Source: Mesorhizobium metallidurans STM 2683 (GTDB lineage: Bacteria > Pseudomonadota > Alphaproteobacteria > Rhizobiales > Rhizobiaceae). Taken from it: a stretch of 37,569 nucleotides of DNA. Below are positions 7,994 through 16,028 of the stretch, in pieces. A model generated the notes under the pieces. It had not been told where the DNA came from. It saw only the letters and a program-made list of their open reading frames with translations, and ran no database searches. The stretch is from positions 1 to 37,569 of the forward strand of contig NZ_CAUM01000010.1 of NCBI RefSeq assembly GCF_000350085.1, written 5' to 3'. Numbering within the stretch: position 1 is the stretch's first letter; each line of letters opens with the position of its first letter. A program made the position numbers and the translations under genes.

Positions 7994-8983
7994 TCAACCC
8001 TGAGCCAAGGCGGAGCGGATCAGCGGCGCGGCATCGGTCGGCCTGGACCCCACTTCCAGCGTAAAGGTCGGGACTGCCGAGACCAGCCTGGCGATCGTCG
8101 CCAACCGGTGCTTTTGCAGCAGCAGCAGGCCGGTCATGCCGATCCTGACATTGTCCGCGGCAAGCGCGGCCATTGCATCCGTTCTGGCCATGGCCAGGAG
8201 CCTGCTCTGGCCATCGGCCGACCGCGCGAGGTTGAGAAGTGCCGCCACCGGTCTGATGCCGGAATCTTCGACGCGCATGATCTCGCTCAGCCGTTCGAGC
8301 GCAACCGCCTGCTCGCCATTGCGGTCCCATGAAGGGCCAAGGCATGCTGCGACGAGCGGAACCATCTCGGCGGTCTTGCGGTGGATCTTCACGGCACGCG
8401 GCAGGCCCCAGGCGGTGGCCTTGCCTGACGCAACGTTCAGGATCATGGCATCGTCCGAGCAGAGGCCGAAGCCTTGCGAGGCCAGCGCCAGCGACGTCGT
8501 GGTCTTGCCGGTGCCGCTGGGCGCATGGATCAGGACGAGGGCATCGCCGCCCGGCAAGGTCAGGCCGGCGGTGTGCAGCATGTGCTGGCCACCGGCATCA
8601 AGTGCTGCGTCGAGGAGCAGCATCCAGGCGGTCCAGGTGACCCTCGTGTCCGGGCGGACGCGGATTTCGGCCCAGCCTTCGCCGGCATGGATGGCCACCG
8701 TCTGGCGGCCGGGGAAAATCAGATGGATGAGGTCGCCATTATCGATCATCCGGCAGTGGCCATCCTCCGGCACCTCGCCATCGAAGGCGAGAGACCCGAC
8801 CGGCATTTCGGCCAAGGATTGCGTCTCGACGATGCGGATCAGAAAGTCCGGCTCGACCGGAGCCGTCGTGCGCAGGCTGGCGAGCATCCTGTCGAAATCC
8901 CGCCAAAGCTCAGGGCTTGCGGCCGATATGCCGACGACCTGCCCGTTAAGGGCATAGCGACCCTGAGCCAAAGGTCCGGTCAA
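7994..8983 (-). CDS. HPr kinase-related protein (HprK-rel-A type)
   Basis: A 329-residue protein with a C-terminal P-loop domain like HPr kinase: Walker A APSGTGKTTTSLALA at about 154-168, followed by LCSDDAMIL (174-182) with the paired acidic residues typical of HprK, and LPRAVKIHRK. The N-terminal 130 residues are unlike classical HprK. I place the start at TTG 8983, which overlaps the upstream stop as TTGA and has GGAAAGG about 10 bases upstream; longer readings run through the previous gene in another frame. Known relatives occur with PqqD, B2 and nucleotidyltransferase genes, and a related kinase phosphorylates lasso peptide precursors in some firmicutes. Its substrate here is unknown. 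Confidence 0.85.
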   Translation of the reverse strand: MTGPLAQGRYALNGQVVGISAASPELWRDFDRMLASLRTTAPVEPDFLIRIVETQSLAEMPVGSLAFDGEVPEDGHCRMIDNGDLIHLIFPGRQTVAIHAGEGWAEIRVRPDTRVTWTAWMLLLDAALDAGGQHMLHTAGLTLPGGDALVLIHAPSGTGKTTTSLALASQGFGLCSDDAMILNVASGKATAWGLPRAVKIHRKTAEMVPLVAACLGPSWDRNGEQAVALERLSEIMRVEDSGIRPVAALLNLARSADGQSRLLAMARTDAMAALAADNVRIGMTGLLLLQKHRLATIARLVSAVPTFTLEVGSRPTDAAPLIRSALAQG

Positions 8984-9414
8984 GCGGTGCGCGCCTTTCC
9001 GGCCTCGGCGTGGTGACGGTAGATCTCGACCATGCCCGGAAGGCAGTCGCTGACCACCGCCCTGCCATCGAGGCAGAGCCAGCAATGCGCCGCCAGGCTC
9101 GGCGCCTGCATCGACTTGGGATCGACGCCGAAGCGCAGATCGGGATCGAAGCCGGCAAATCGGAGGAAGCGATGGGCGAGCAGGCCTTCCCTGAGGCATC
9201 GGCGATCGCGCATCAGCCAGGGATGCCTGACCGTGCGGTTGACCGCTGCGACGATGTAGGACGACGACAAGCCATGATAGGGGGTCGATGAGTGGAGCGG
9301 CGCCCATTTCAGCACGGCTTCAAAATCGCGCTGGCCGATCAGTACCGGCATCAGCCGCGCGCTTGTCCACAGGTGGGCTCGAAACAGCGCACGCAGAAGA
9401 GGTCCGTCAGCCAT
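8980..9414 (-). CDS. Lasso peptide biosynthesis B2-like protein (transglutaminase-like cysteine protease fold)
   Basis: A 144-residue protein resembling the B2 leader peptidase of lasso peptide pathways. The expected catalytic residues are visible: Cys73 in RRCLREGLLAHRFL, His110 and Asp116 in SLAAHCWLCLDGRAV. FAGFDPDLRFGVD matches the family pattern between them. It starts with ATG 9414, overlapping the PqqD stop as ATGA, and its stop overlaps the kinase start, so the three genes form one tightly coupled operon. In lasso systems B2 cuts the leader from a precursor delivered by the PqqD-like B1. No lasso cyclase (asparagine synthetase-like B3) is encoded here, so the product is probably not a lasso peptide. 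Confidence 0.85.
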   Translation of the reverse strand: MADGPLLRALFRAHLWTSARLMPVLIGQRDFEAVLKWAPLHSSTPYHGLSSSYIVAAVNRTVRHPWLMRDRRCLREGLLAHRFLRFAGFDPDLRFGVDPKSMQAPSLAAHCWLCLDGRAVVSDCLPGMVEIYRHHAEAGKARTA

Positions 9415-9701
9415 CACGCAGCCGGGGCGGCCAGGATGCCTTCCGCCACCAGTTCCTCGGCCAGCGCCGCCATGTCCTGATCGAGCGTGTCCTTGTCGAC
9501 CTCGAACTCCTGGGAAAGCAGGCCGACGATCTGGTCGAGGCTGCGCGCGCCATCGACCTTGTCGAGAAAGGCCTCGGTGGTGTCGTTGCAAGTGTAGAGC
9601 TGACCGCTGCGCGCCAACAGCACGACGGCGCCATCGCCGACATGCTGGACCGAGGCATCGTCCGCCAGGCGCAGAACCATTTCAGAGGCAATTTCGACCA
9701 T
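9414..9701 (-). CDS. PqqD-like peptide chaperone (RiPP recognition element)
   Basis: A 95-residue PqqD/B1-type protein. PqqD folds bind leader peptides and present them to modifying enzymes. The pattern of beta-strands followed by helices is seen in VVLLARSGQLYTCNDTTEAF, then LDQIVGLLSQEFEVD and DMAALAEELVAEGIL, which is typical of the family. ATG 9701 is preferred to upstream starts at 9719 or 9797 because GGAG lies 7 bases upstream and the conserved region starts there. It is the first gene of the three-gene minus-strand operon. It is probably the recognition element for an as yet unseen peptide or protein substrate. Confidence 0.85.
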   Translation of the reverse strand: MVEIASEMVLRLADDASVQHVGDGAVVLLARSGQLYTCNDTTEAFLDKVDGARSLDQIVGLLSQEFEVDKDTLDQDMAALAEELVAEGILAAPAA

Positions 9702-9963
9702 GGGCCCGCTCCACACCATGCAGGATTGCGGCAGAGCAAATAGCGCGACAACGCCACGCTGTCCATTGTCTGGCGATTGCCCAGGAGGGCAATCCATCAG
9801 GTTCCGACAGTTGCGCCGATGTGACTCCCCCAGAAATAGTCGGTGACAGCCTCATGACAAGTCGCACTTCGGCATTGTCAAGTCGACAAACGGATCCTAG
9901 GCACGGTGATGCGCTTCTTACCCGGGGTAAGGTGAGAGCCGTCGGTATTTGGGGAGACTGCGG
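9702..9963. promoter_or_regulatory. Divergent intergenic region between the PqqD operon and the 38-residue ORF
   Basis: This stretch should contain the promoter of the minus-strand PqqD operon and of the small plus-strand ORF. A perfect 7-bp inverted repeat with a one-base centre, CTTACCC-G-GGGTAAG, lies at 9917-9931, about 32 bases before the small ORF. An imperfect palindrome TTGTC-AAGTC-GACAA lies just upstream, near 9876-9890, and its TTGTCA could act as a -35 element. These look like a regulator-binding region, but no specific regulator can be assigned. Confidence 0.45.
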
Positions 9964-10080
9964 ATGCGATACAACTGGGATCGGGCGCCGACGAGCTTCG
10001 AACGTCATCGCAAGGCGCTGGCGGCAGCCATATTGATCGCCGGCGGAGTCGGGCTCATGCTTGCGGCATTGCCGTTCTAA
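9964..10080 (+). CDS. 38-residue putative single-span membrane protein
   Basis: A short ORF beginning MRYNWDRAPTSFERHRKALA and ending in AALPF. The first 17 residues are polar and basic; about residues 18-37 form one hydrophobic helix rich in Ala, Ile, Leu and Gly. GGGGAG lies 8 bases upstream of the ATG, a good ribosome binding site. It is divergent from the PqqD/B2/kinase operon. It has no lasso precursor features (no Gly-start core with an Asp or Glu at core position 7-9), but it is the only small ORF with a convincing start next to these modification genes. It could be an independent small membrane protein. Moderate confidence that it is a gene, low confidence about role. Confidence 0.5.
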   Translation: MRYNWDRAPTSFERHRKALAAAILIAGGVGLMLAALPF

Positions 10081-10215
10081 CGCATGTCCTCGCGCAGGAT
10101 TTTGAGCGGCTTACCGTCTTGCCCTTAGGCGAGGTCGCCGAAAGACGAAATTGCACATGGCTGCAAAAAACCGCATAGGCTATCCCCGGCAAATCGTTCC
10201 TGGGGAGGAAACTGG

Positions 10216-12123
10216 ATGGCGTCACGCTATCACGAGGTCTATGACGGCTGGAAACGCGACCCTGTAGGGTTTTGGGCTGAAGCGGCCAAGGCCATCGACT
10301 GGTTCACGCCCTTCGATAGCGTGTTCGATGCCAAAGCCGGCGTCTATGGCCGCTGGTTCAGCGGCGGCTCCTGCAACACCTGCTTCAACGCCGTCGACCG
10401 CCATGTCGCGGGCGGGCGCGCCGACCAGATCGCGCTGATCCACGACAGCGCCATCACCGGTACGGTGAGGAAATACACCTATGCCGAACTGAAGCGCGAG
10501 GTGGTGGCGCTGACCTCGGTGCTGAAGAACCGCGGCGTCCAAAAAGGCGACCGTGTCATCATCTACATGCCGATGGTGGCGGAAGCGGCCATTGCCATGC
10601 TTGCCTGCGCCCGTATCGGCGCCGTGCATTCGGTCGTCTTCGGCGGCTTTGCCTCGCACGAGCTCGCCACCCGCATCGATGACGCCAGGCCGAAGCTGAT
10701 CATTTCGGCCTCCTGCGGCCTGGAACCCGGCCGCACCGTCGGCTACAAGCCGCTGCTCGACGCCGCCATCGAGATGTCCAGGCACAAGCCGGAAGCCTGC
10801 CTCATCCTGCAGCGTGAGCAGTTGCGCTGTGAGCTGCAGGATAATTACGATATCGACTATGCCGACGCCGTCGCTCGAGAGCGGGCCGCGGGCGCCAATG
10901 TCGACTGCGTTCCGGTGCTTGCCACCGACCCGCTCTATATCATCTACACCTCTGGCACGACCGGCCAACCGAAAGGTATCGTGCGCGACAATGGCGGCCA
11001 TATGGTCGCCCTGAAATGGACGATGGAGAACGAATTCGGCGTCAAGCCGGGCGAGGTGTTCTGGGCGGCCTCTGATGTCGGCTGGGTGGTCGGCCATTCC
11101 TATATCGTCTACGGACCGCTGCTGCATGGCTGCACCACTGTCCTGTTCGAGGGCAAGCCGGTCGGCACCCCCGACGCCGGCACCTACTGGCGGGTGATAT
11201 CAGAGCATGGCGTCGTCGCTCTGTTCACCGCGCCGACCGCTTTCCGCGCCATCAAGGGACAGGATCCCAAGGGTGAATTCATCCCGAGATATGATCTGTC
11301 GAAATTCCGCACGCTGTTCCTCGCCGGCGAGCGCGCCGACCCCGAAACCATCAAATGGGCGGAGCAGAAGCTGAAGGTGCCGGTGATCGACCATTGGTGG
11401 CAGACCGAGACCGGCTCGCCGATGACGATAAACCCGGCCGGGCTGGGTCTGCTGCCGGTGAAATACGGCTCGCCCGGCGTGCCGATGCCGGGTTTCGATA
11501 TTCGCGTGCTCGACGATGCGGGCCATGAAGTGCCGCGCGGCACGCTGGGCAATGTGGTCGTGAAACTGCCGCTGCCGGCCGGCTGCCTGCCGACGCTGTG
11601 GAACGCCGACGCCCGGTTCCGGCAAGCCTATATCGAGGAATTCCCCGGCTTCTACAAGACGGCGGATGCCGGCATGATGGACGAGGAAGGCTACCTCTAT
11701 GTCATGGCCCGCACCGACGACATCATCAATGTCGCCGGCCACAGGCTGTCTACCGGCGCGATGGAGGAGGTGCTTTCAGCGCACCCCGACGTTGCCGAAT
11801 GCGCCGTCATCGGCATCGCCGACCAGATGAAGGGCCAGGTTCCGCTCGGCTTCGTCGTGTTGAATGCGGGTGTTGCGCGCGACACTGGCGCTATCGAGAA
11901 CGAGGTGGTCGCTCTGGTGCGCGAACGGATCGGTCCGGTCGCGGCCTTCAAGACGGTGGTGACGATCAAGCGCCTACCCAAGACGCGTTCCGGCAAGATC
12001 CTGCGCGGCACCATGCAGAAGATCGCCGACAAGGAGGAATGGGCAATGCCGGCGACGATCGACGATCCGGCTATTCTGGACGAGATCACCGCGGCACTGA
12101 AAGGTCGTGGGATCGGGCTTTGA
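10216..12123 (+). CDS. prpE: Propionate-CoA ligase (propionyl-CoA synthetase)
   Basis: A 635-residue acyl-adenylate-forming enzyme matching PrpE, which converts propionate, ATP and CoA to propionyl-CoA. The P-loop-like motif YTSGTTGQPKGIVRDNGGH lies near residues 240-258, followed by WAASDVGWVVGHSYIVYGPL, APTAFRAIKGQDP, DHWWQTETG, and the C-terminal PKTRSGKILRG with the catalytic lysine. The N-terminal YHEVYDGWKRDPVGFW is typical of the propionyl/acetyl-CoA synthetase group. ATG 10216 has a strong GGGGAGGA 7-14 bases upstream. It appears to be a single-gene unit with a terminator-like hairpin behind it. An inverted repeat TTGCA-N6-TGCAA about 60 bases upstream may be an operator. Confidence 0.95.
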   Translation: MASRYHEVYDGWKRDPVGFWAEAAKAIDWFTPFDSVFDAKAGVYGRWFSGGSCNTCFNAVDRHVAGGRADQIALIHDSAITGTVRKYTYAELKREVVALTSVLKNRGVQKGDRVIIYMPMVAEAAIAMLACARIGAVHSVVFGGFASHELATRIDDARPKLIISASCGLEPGRTVGYKPLLDAAIEMSRHKPEACLILQREQLRCELQDNYDIDYADAVARERAAGANVDCVPVLATDPLYIIYTSGTTGQPKGIVRDNGGHMVALKWTMENEFGVKPGEVFWAASDVGWVVGHSYIVYGPLLHGCTTVLFEGKPVGTPDAGTYWRVISEHGVVALFTAPTAFRAIKGQDPKGEFIPRYDLSKFRTLFLAGERADPETIKWAEQKLKVPVIDHWWQTETGSPMTINPAGLGLLPVKYGSPGVPMPGFDIRVLDDAGHEVPRGTLGNVVVKLPLPAGCLPTLWNADARFRQAYIEEFPGFYKTADAGMMDEEGYLYVMARTDDIINVAGHRLSTGAMEEVLSAHPDVAECAVIGIADQMKGQVPLGFVVLNAGVARDTGAIENEVVALVRERIGPVAAFKTVVTIKRLPKTRSGKILRGTMQKIADKEEWAMPATIDDPAILDEITAALKGRGIGL

Positions 12124-12135
12124 TGTGAGCCTATT

Positions 12136-12170
12136 CCATCCCGATAAATCGGGATGGGCTCTATCTCTTT
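12136..12170 (+). terminator. Rho-independent-like terminator after prpE
   Basis: CCATCCCGAT at 12136-12145 pairs perfectly with ATCGGGATGG at 12148-12157, giving a stem of about nine base pairs with a small AT loop, and a pyrimidine-rich tract ending in TTTT follows by 12172. It starts 12 bases after the prpE stop. Confidence 0.7.
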
Positions 12171-12175
12171 TATCT

Positions 12176-12224
12176 GAGCATGATCTTTTCCGAAAACCGG
12201 ATTCCACTTTTCGGGAACATGCTC
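12176..12224. repeat. Rhizobiales dispersed palindromic repeat (GAGCATG...CATGCTC type)
   Basis: The element begins GAGCATGATC and ends AACATGCTC, with inner arms CCGAAAA and TTTTCGG. Elements with this outline (GAGCATGAT...CCGAAAACC...CTTTTCGG...ATGCTC) occur many times between genes in Rhizobium, Mesorhizobium and Bradyrhizobium. It lies between prpE and the acyltransferase gene and supports the taxonomic placement. No function is established. Confidence 0.8.
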
Positions 12225-12301
12225 TGGTTGCCTTCGGAGCGCGGCAAGCGGATCGCCTCGTCTGACGAATCCACGAATTCATCCCGCATTGCAATCGTCT
12301 G

Positions 12302-12316
12302 TTGTGCAATGCAGCA
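12302..12316 (+). promoter_or_regulatory. Shared TGC-N3-GCA operator-like motif, copy 1 (acyltransferase promoter)
   Basis: TTGTGCAATGCAGCA lies 46 bases upstream of the acyltransferase ATG. The centre TGC-AAT-GCA matches the motif found at five other promoters in the exopolysaccharide cluster (21132, 21181, 29909, 32359, 36984). It is likely a repressor or activator site; PhaR/AniA-type regulators bind TGC-rich sites of this form. Confidence 0.55.
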
Positions 12317-12361
12317 ATAGACCCTAAGCTTTGCGTTGGGGGGCCATTCCGAAGGCACGGC

Positions 12362-13444
12362 ATGGCTCAGCAAAAAACCACATTCGGCGGCGTCGACATC
12401 CTGCGTTTTCTCGCCGCCGTCATGGTGATGTTCTACCACTACGGCTTCTGGGTGTGGGCGTTCCCCGAGGGCGTTTCGGCGCGCGCGACGGGCGGCGTGC
12501 CGCCGCAGCCGGAAATAGGCTGGCTGGTCCAATTCGGATGGGTTGGTGTCCAGATATTCTTCGTCATCAGCGGCTTCGTCATCGCCTTCAGCGCCGAGCA
12601 TTCGACGCCGCTGCGGTTTTTCGAGGCAAGGGTGAAACGATTGGCGCCGGCCGTCTGGATCTGCGCGCCTATCACCGCAATGGTGCTGCTTTTCGTCGAT
12701 CTCAGTTGGCCGACGGACGCGGCCGTCAGGCTCATCCGCACCGCTTTGTTCGTTCCGTTCAACCCCTGGGTCGACAGCGTCTATTGGACGCTCGGCATCG
12801 AGATCGCCTTTTATGCCGTCGTCTGGATACTGCTGTGGCTCGGCCGCTTCAACCTGATGGAAGCGGTAGCGATCGCGATCGGCGCGATCAGCACGCTTTT
12901 CTGGTGCCTCTACTATCCGCTCGGCTGGTCGGATCTCGCCGAGACGCGCTGGCTCGACCTCGCCCTGGTGCATCACGGAGTTTTTTTCGCGACAGGCGTG
13001 CTGTTCTGGCTGATGCGCTTCAAGGGCGTGACATCAGCCCGCCTTGTCTTCTGCGCCCTGTTTCTGGCCGGCGGCGTGCTGCAGATCGTCGGCGCGGTCG
13101 ACGTCCGCAGCGTCAAGGTCGAAGCCGCGATGCCCTACGCGCCGCCGATCCTCCTGTTTCTCGCCGCCATGGCGCTGATGGCATGGTCGTTGCGACTTGA
13201 TCTCTCCTGGAGCGGCTGGCGCCGGATCGGCCTGATGACCTATCCGCTCTACCTGATCCACAACGTGGTCGGCGCGGCCCTTCTCGGCGCCATGGTGCGC
13301 GCCGGGGTGCCATACCTGCTGTCGATGATGGTTGTCGGAGCAACCATGATCGCGGCGAGTTGGCTGGTCGCGATCGAAGCCGAGCCGCGAATACGCCTCC
13401 TGCTCGACCACACCATTTTCCGCTACCGTCTCAGGGCAGCGTAA
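12362..13444 (+). CDS. Acyltransferase family 3 membrane protein (exopolysaccharide O-acyltransferase)
   Basis: A 360-residue integral membrane acyltransferase of the Acyl_transf_3 family that includes ExoZ and ExoH. The N-terminal FGGVDILRFLAAVMVMFYHY carries the conserved R-x-x-A-x-x-x-V-x-x-x-H arrangement, followed by WVGVQIFFVISGFVI; about nine to ten hydrophobic segments follow, including LTYPLYLIHN-like LMTYPLYLIHNVVG near residue 295. Such proteins add acetyl or succinyl groups to exopolysaccharide repeat units at the inner membrane. ATG 12362 was chosen over a longer reading from 12302 because GAAGG lies 8 bases upstream and because the copy-1 operator-like motif overlaps 12302. It is convergent with exoP. 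Whether it is acetyl or succinyl specific cannot be told. Confidence 0.88.
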   Translation: MAQQKTTFGGVDILRFLAAVMVMFYHYGFWVWAFPEGVSARATGGVPPQPEIGWLVQFGWVGVQIFFVISGFVIAFSAEHSTPLRFFEARVKRLAPAVWICAPITAMVLLFVDLSWPTDAAVRLIRTALFVPFNPWVDSVYWTLGIEIAFYAVVWILLWLGRFNLMEAVAIAIGAISTLFWCLYYPLGWSDLAETRWLDLALVHHGVFFATGVLFWLMRFKGVTSARLVFCALFLAGGVLQIVGAVDVRSVKVEAAMPYAPPILLFLAAMALMAWSLRLDLSWSGWRRIGLMTYPLYLIHNVVGAALLGAMVRAGVPYLLSMMVVGATMIAASWLVAIEAEPRIRLLLDHTIFRYRLRAA

Positions 13445-13498
13445 CGCGCCGGTGTGTTTAGCCGGCCGCGGGGGCAAGCAAGCGGCGGCGCATCCGCC

Positions 13499-15877
13499 TC
13501 AGACGTTTGCCTTCGCGCGGGCTTCCGACTTTTCCAGATAGTAGGTCGAATATTTGTCGAAGAACTTTTCCGATCCGCCCATCGATCCATATTTCGCCAG
13601 CTTCTTCAAATCGACCTTGTTGAGGACGACGCCGACGATCTTGTTGGCGATGTAGGGTTCGGAGCTCAGCATGGACTGCACCATGGCGCGCGGCGTGCGC
13701 CCCCATTCGGTGACGAGAACGAAACCGTCGGCGAGTGGAGCAAAGGCCTTGGCGTCGACCACGGGGCCGAGCGGCGGCAGGTCGACGATGATATATTCGA
13801 AGGTTTCCTTGGCGTTGTCGATGAAACGCCGCATTCCGGCCGACGACAGCAGCTCGCTCGTATGCGAGAAATGACCACGCAGGACCGCCGGGACGATGGC
13901 CAGCTTGGTCTGTCGGTCGATCTTGCCGACGGACTGCCAGGTCTGGCCGCTGACCACTGCTTCCATCAGCCCCTGCTCGGCCTCCATGCCAAGGCCGCGG
14001 CTGAGGCCGGGATTGCGCAGATCGCCATCGACCAGCAGCGTCCTCGATCCGTTGGCGGCAAGCAATCCAGCCAGGTTAGCCGCGACCGTTGACTTGCCCT
14101 CGCCGGGCAGGACCGAAATCACGCCGATGACCCGGCTGCCTTGCCCTTCCATCACCACGTCGAAAGCGATCTTGGCGCTGCGCAGCGTTTCAGAGAACAT
14201 CGACGCAGGGGCGTCGACACTCACTCGCATGCGCGCACGTTTTTCGGCGCTCGATGGTGATTTGGCGGCTTTGTCCGCCTGCCCATCGACGCGCTTGTCG
14301 TCCTTGGTGGCCTTGCTGCCGATGATCGGCAGGTAGCCGAGGAATTTGAGACCGACGCGATCGCGAACGTCCTCGCCGGTCCTGAAGAACCGCTCCCTGA
14401 ATTCATTCAGCCCACCCACGCCGGCTCCGAGCATCGTGCCAAGCACAAGCGACAGCCCCAGCACGATGGACGTGCGCGGGCTTGCCGCGGACTGCGGCAT
14501 CGACGCATCCGAAATGACACGGATCTTGCCGACCGGGAAGGACTGCTGCTGGGAGGCTTCCTCGTAGCGGCCGAGGAACGTCTGATAGAGCGTCGCCAGC
14601 GCCGTTGCCTTCTGGTCCAGTTCCCGCAGCTTGACCTGCGACTGGTTGTCGGTGGAACTCTTGCCGGCCGCCAACGCGACATTCGCGCGGAGCGCCGTCT
14701 CGCGCGCGAGGGCGACCTCGTATTCGTTGCGATAGCCTTCGGTCAGTTGCTTCAGTTCGCCGAATATCTGTGCCGATATATCAGCCTTTTCCTTGGCAAG
14801 CGCGACCGCCTGGGGATGCTGGGCCCCGAAGTTGGCTTCGACATCCTGCTGCCGCTTGGCGACCGCGAGATAGCGGGTCTTGAGCGTTGCAATGACCGAG
14901 CTGCTCGGCTGGTCGCTGGATATGGCGGCATCCTTGAAGGCGTTGTCCGAGCCGCTTTCGACAATCGTCTTGTATTGCTGGTAGCGGGCGCTGGCGCGAG
15001 CGGTATCGGCCTGTGCGACGATGAGCTGGGCATTGAGGTCTGCCAGTTGCTTGTCGCTGATCAATTGGCCGTCATTGACGGCCAGTCCATGCTCGGCCCT
15101 GAACTTCTCGACGGCGAGCGCCGCCGCTTGCGAACTGTCACGCAGCTCCGTCAGCCGGCCTTGCAGCCAGACCGCCGCGCGCTCGGTCGCATCGAAGCTG
15201 GCATCGAGCTGATCGGCTAGATAGGCGTCGGCATAGGCTTTGGTGATCGCGGTCGCAAGCGCCGGATCCTTCGCCGGATAGGCGATGGAGATCACAAAGC
15301 TTCGGCCGCTGCGCTCGGCTTGCACCTCGCTTTGCAGTTTGAGGATTGCGTAATCGCGGCTTGATGAAGCGATCATCGCGTCACGCGTCGCCGGATCGAG
15401 CTGGCTGATGTCGACGCCGCCCGCGACGGGGTTGGGGCGGAAGTACCGGATCACGCCACGCACGGAGCCGACAGCCTTCGCTGCGGCCGATGTCGGAGGG
15501 TTCATGAAAGCGTTGTTCTTGTCCAACTTCAGCTTGTCGACGACCACCGCCGCCAGTCTCGCCGACTGGAGAATTTCGAGCTGGCTCAGAATGGCCGAGT
15601 CGGTCTGCATGCTGACCGATGCCGCCGAAATATCGTCGACGACCTTGTTCAAGCCTTCGTCGATCAGCACGCTGCTCGTCGCTATGTAGGTGGGAGGCGT
15701 GGTCTGCAAATAGAGCACGCCCAGAAAAAGACCGATCGCGGCACATGCCGCAACCACCTTCGCCTGCCTTGCCGCCATGGCGAGCAGGCGCTCGACGTCG
15801 ATGAAGTCTTCAGCGTTCACCGCGTCGGAATTCGGCAATGGCTTCCTCTTGTCGAGAGGAAAGTTGGCATAATTCAT
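13499..15877 (-). CDS. exoP: Exopolysaccharide co-polymerase with BY-kinase domain, ExoP-like
   Basis: A 792-residue polysaccharide co-polymerase. An N-terminal Wzz domain has a membrane segment near residues 40-58 (AACAAIGLFLGVLYL), a long periplasmic coiled-coil region, and a second membrane segment near residues 475-495 (IVLGLSLVLGTMLGAG). The cytoplasmic tyrosine kinase domain shows Walker A VLPGEGKST near 589-597, Walker A' LLVDGDLRNP near 614-623, Walker B YIIVDLPP near 695-702, and C-terminal tyrosines at about 763, 776, 779 and 780. In Sinorhizobium ExoP sets polymer length and interacts with ExoQ and ExoF. It is the last gene of the minus-strand run exoL-A-M-O-N-P, 151 bases after exoN, so it may also have its own promoter. 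Confidence 0.94.
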   Translation of the reverse strand: MNYANFPLDKRKPLPNSDAVNAEDFIDVERLLAMAARQAKVVAACAAIGLFLGVLYLQTTPPTYIATSSVLIDEGLNKVVDDISAASVSMQTDSAILSQLEILQSARLAAVVVDKLKLDKNNAFMNPPTSAAAKAVGSVRGVIRYFRPNPVAGGVDISQLDPATRDAMIASSSRDYAILKLQSEVQAERSGRSFVISIAYPAKDPALATAITKAYADAYLADQLDASFDATERAAVWLQGRLTELRDSSQAAALAVEKFRAEHGLAVNDGQLISDKQLADLNAQLIVAQADTARASARYQQYKTIVESGSDNAFKDAAISSDQPSSSVIATLKTRYLAVAKRQQDVEANFGAQHPQAVALAKEKADISAQIFGELKQLTEGYRNEYEVALARETALRANVALAAGKSSTDNQSQVKLRELDQKATALATLYQTFLGRYEEASQQQSFPVGKIRVISDASMPQSAASPRTSIVLGLSLVLGTMLGAGVGGLNEFRERFFRTGEDVRDRVGLKFLGYLPIIGSKATKDDKRVDGQADKAAKSPSSAEKRARMRVSVDAPASMFSETLRSAKIAFDVVMEGQGSRVIGVISVLPGEGKSTVAANLAGLLAANGSRTLLVDGDLRNPGLSRGLGMEAEQGLMEAVVSGQTWQSVGKIDRQTKLAIVPAVLRGHFSHTSELLSSAGMRRFIDNAKETFEYIIVDLPPLGPVVDAKAFAPLADGFVLVTEWGRTPRAMVQSMLSSEPYIANKIVGVVLNKVDLKKLAKYGSMGGSEKFFDKYSTYYLEKSEARAKANV

Positions 15878-16028
15878 CTTCGGTCCAATTCCAGTTTGCA
15901 GGTGCGATCGGGAGCATCAGCGAATACGCGACGCAAACGTCATGCCAGATACAGCGAGACCTGGCCGCCAAACGCTTCGCTTATCCTTGCGTCGCCATCC
16001 ATACGCTGATGCTCCCAAAAAATGGGCA

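Noticed and set aside
9682..10008. 108-residue minus-strand reading covering the PqqD promoter, considered as a precursor peptide
   Set aside because: It overlaps the PqqD start in another frame, is Arg/Pro/Ser rich without a leader-core pattern, and lacks a good ribosome binding site.
9964..10080. The 38-residue ORF as a lasso peptide precursor
   Set aside because: No Gly-start core with an acidic residue at position 7-9 and no cyclase gene; it was kept only as a possible substrate of another kind.
15905..15925. A further TGC-type site upstream of exoP (TTTGCAGGTGCGAT)
   Set aside because: The half-site spacing differs from the six good copies and symmetry is poor.
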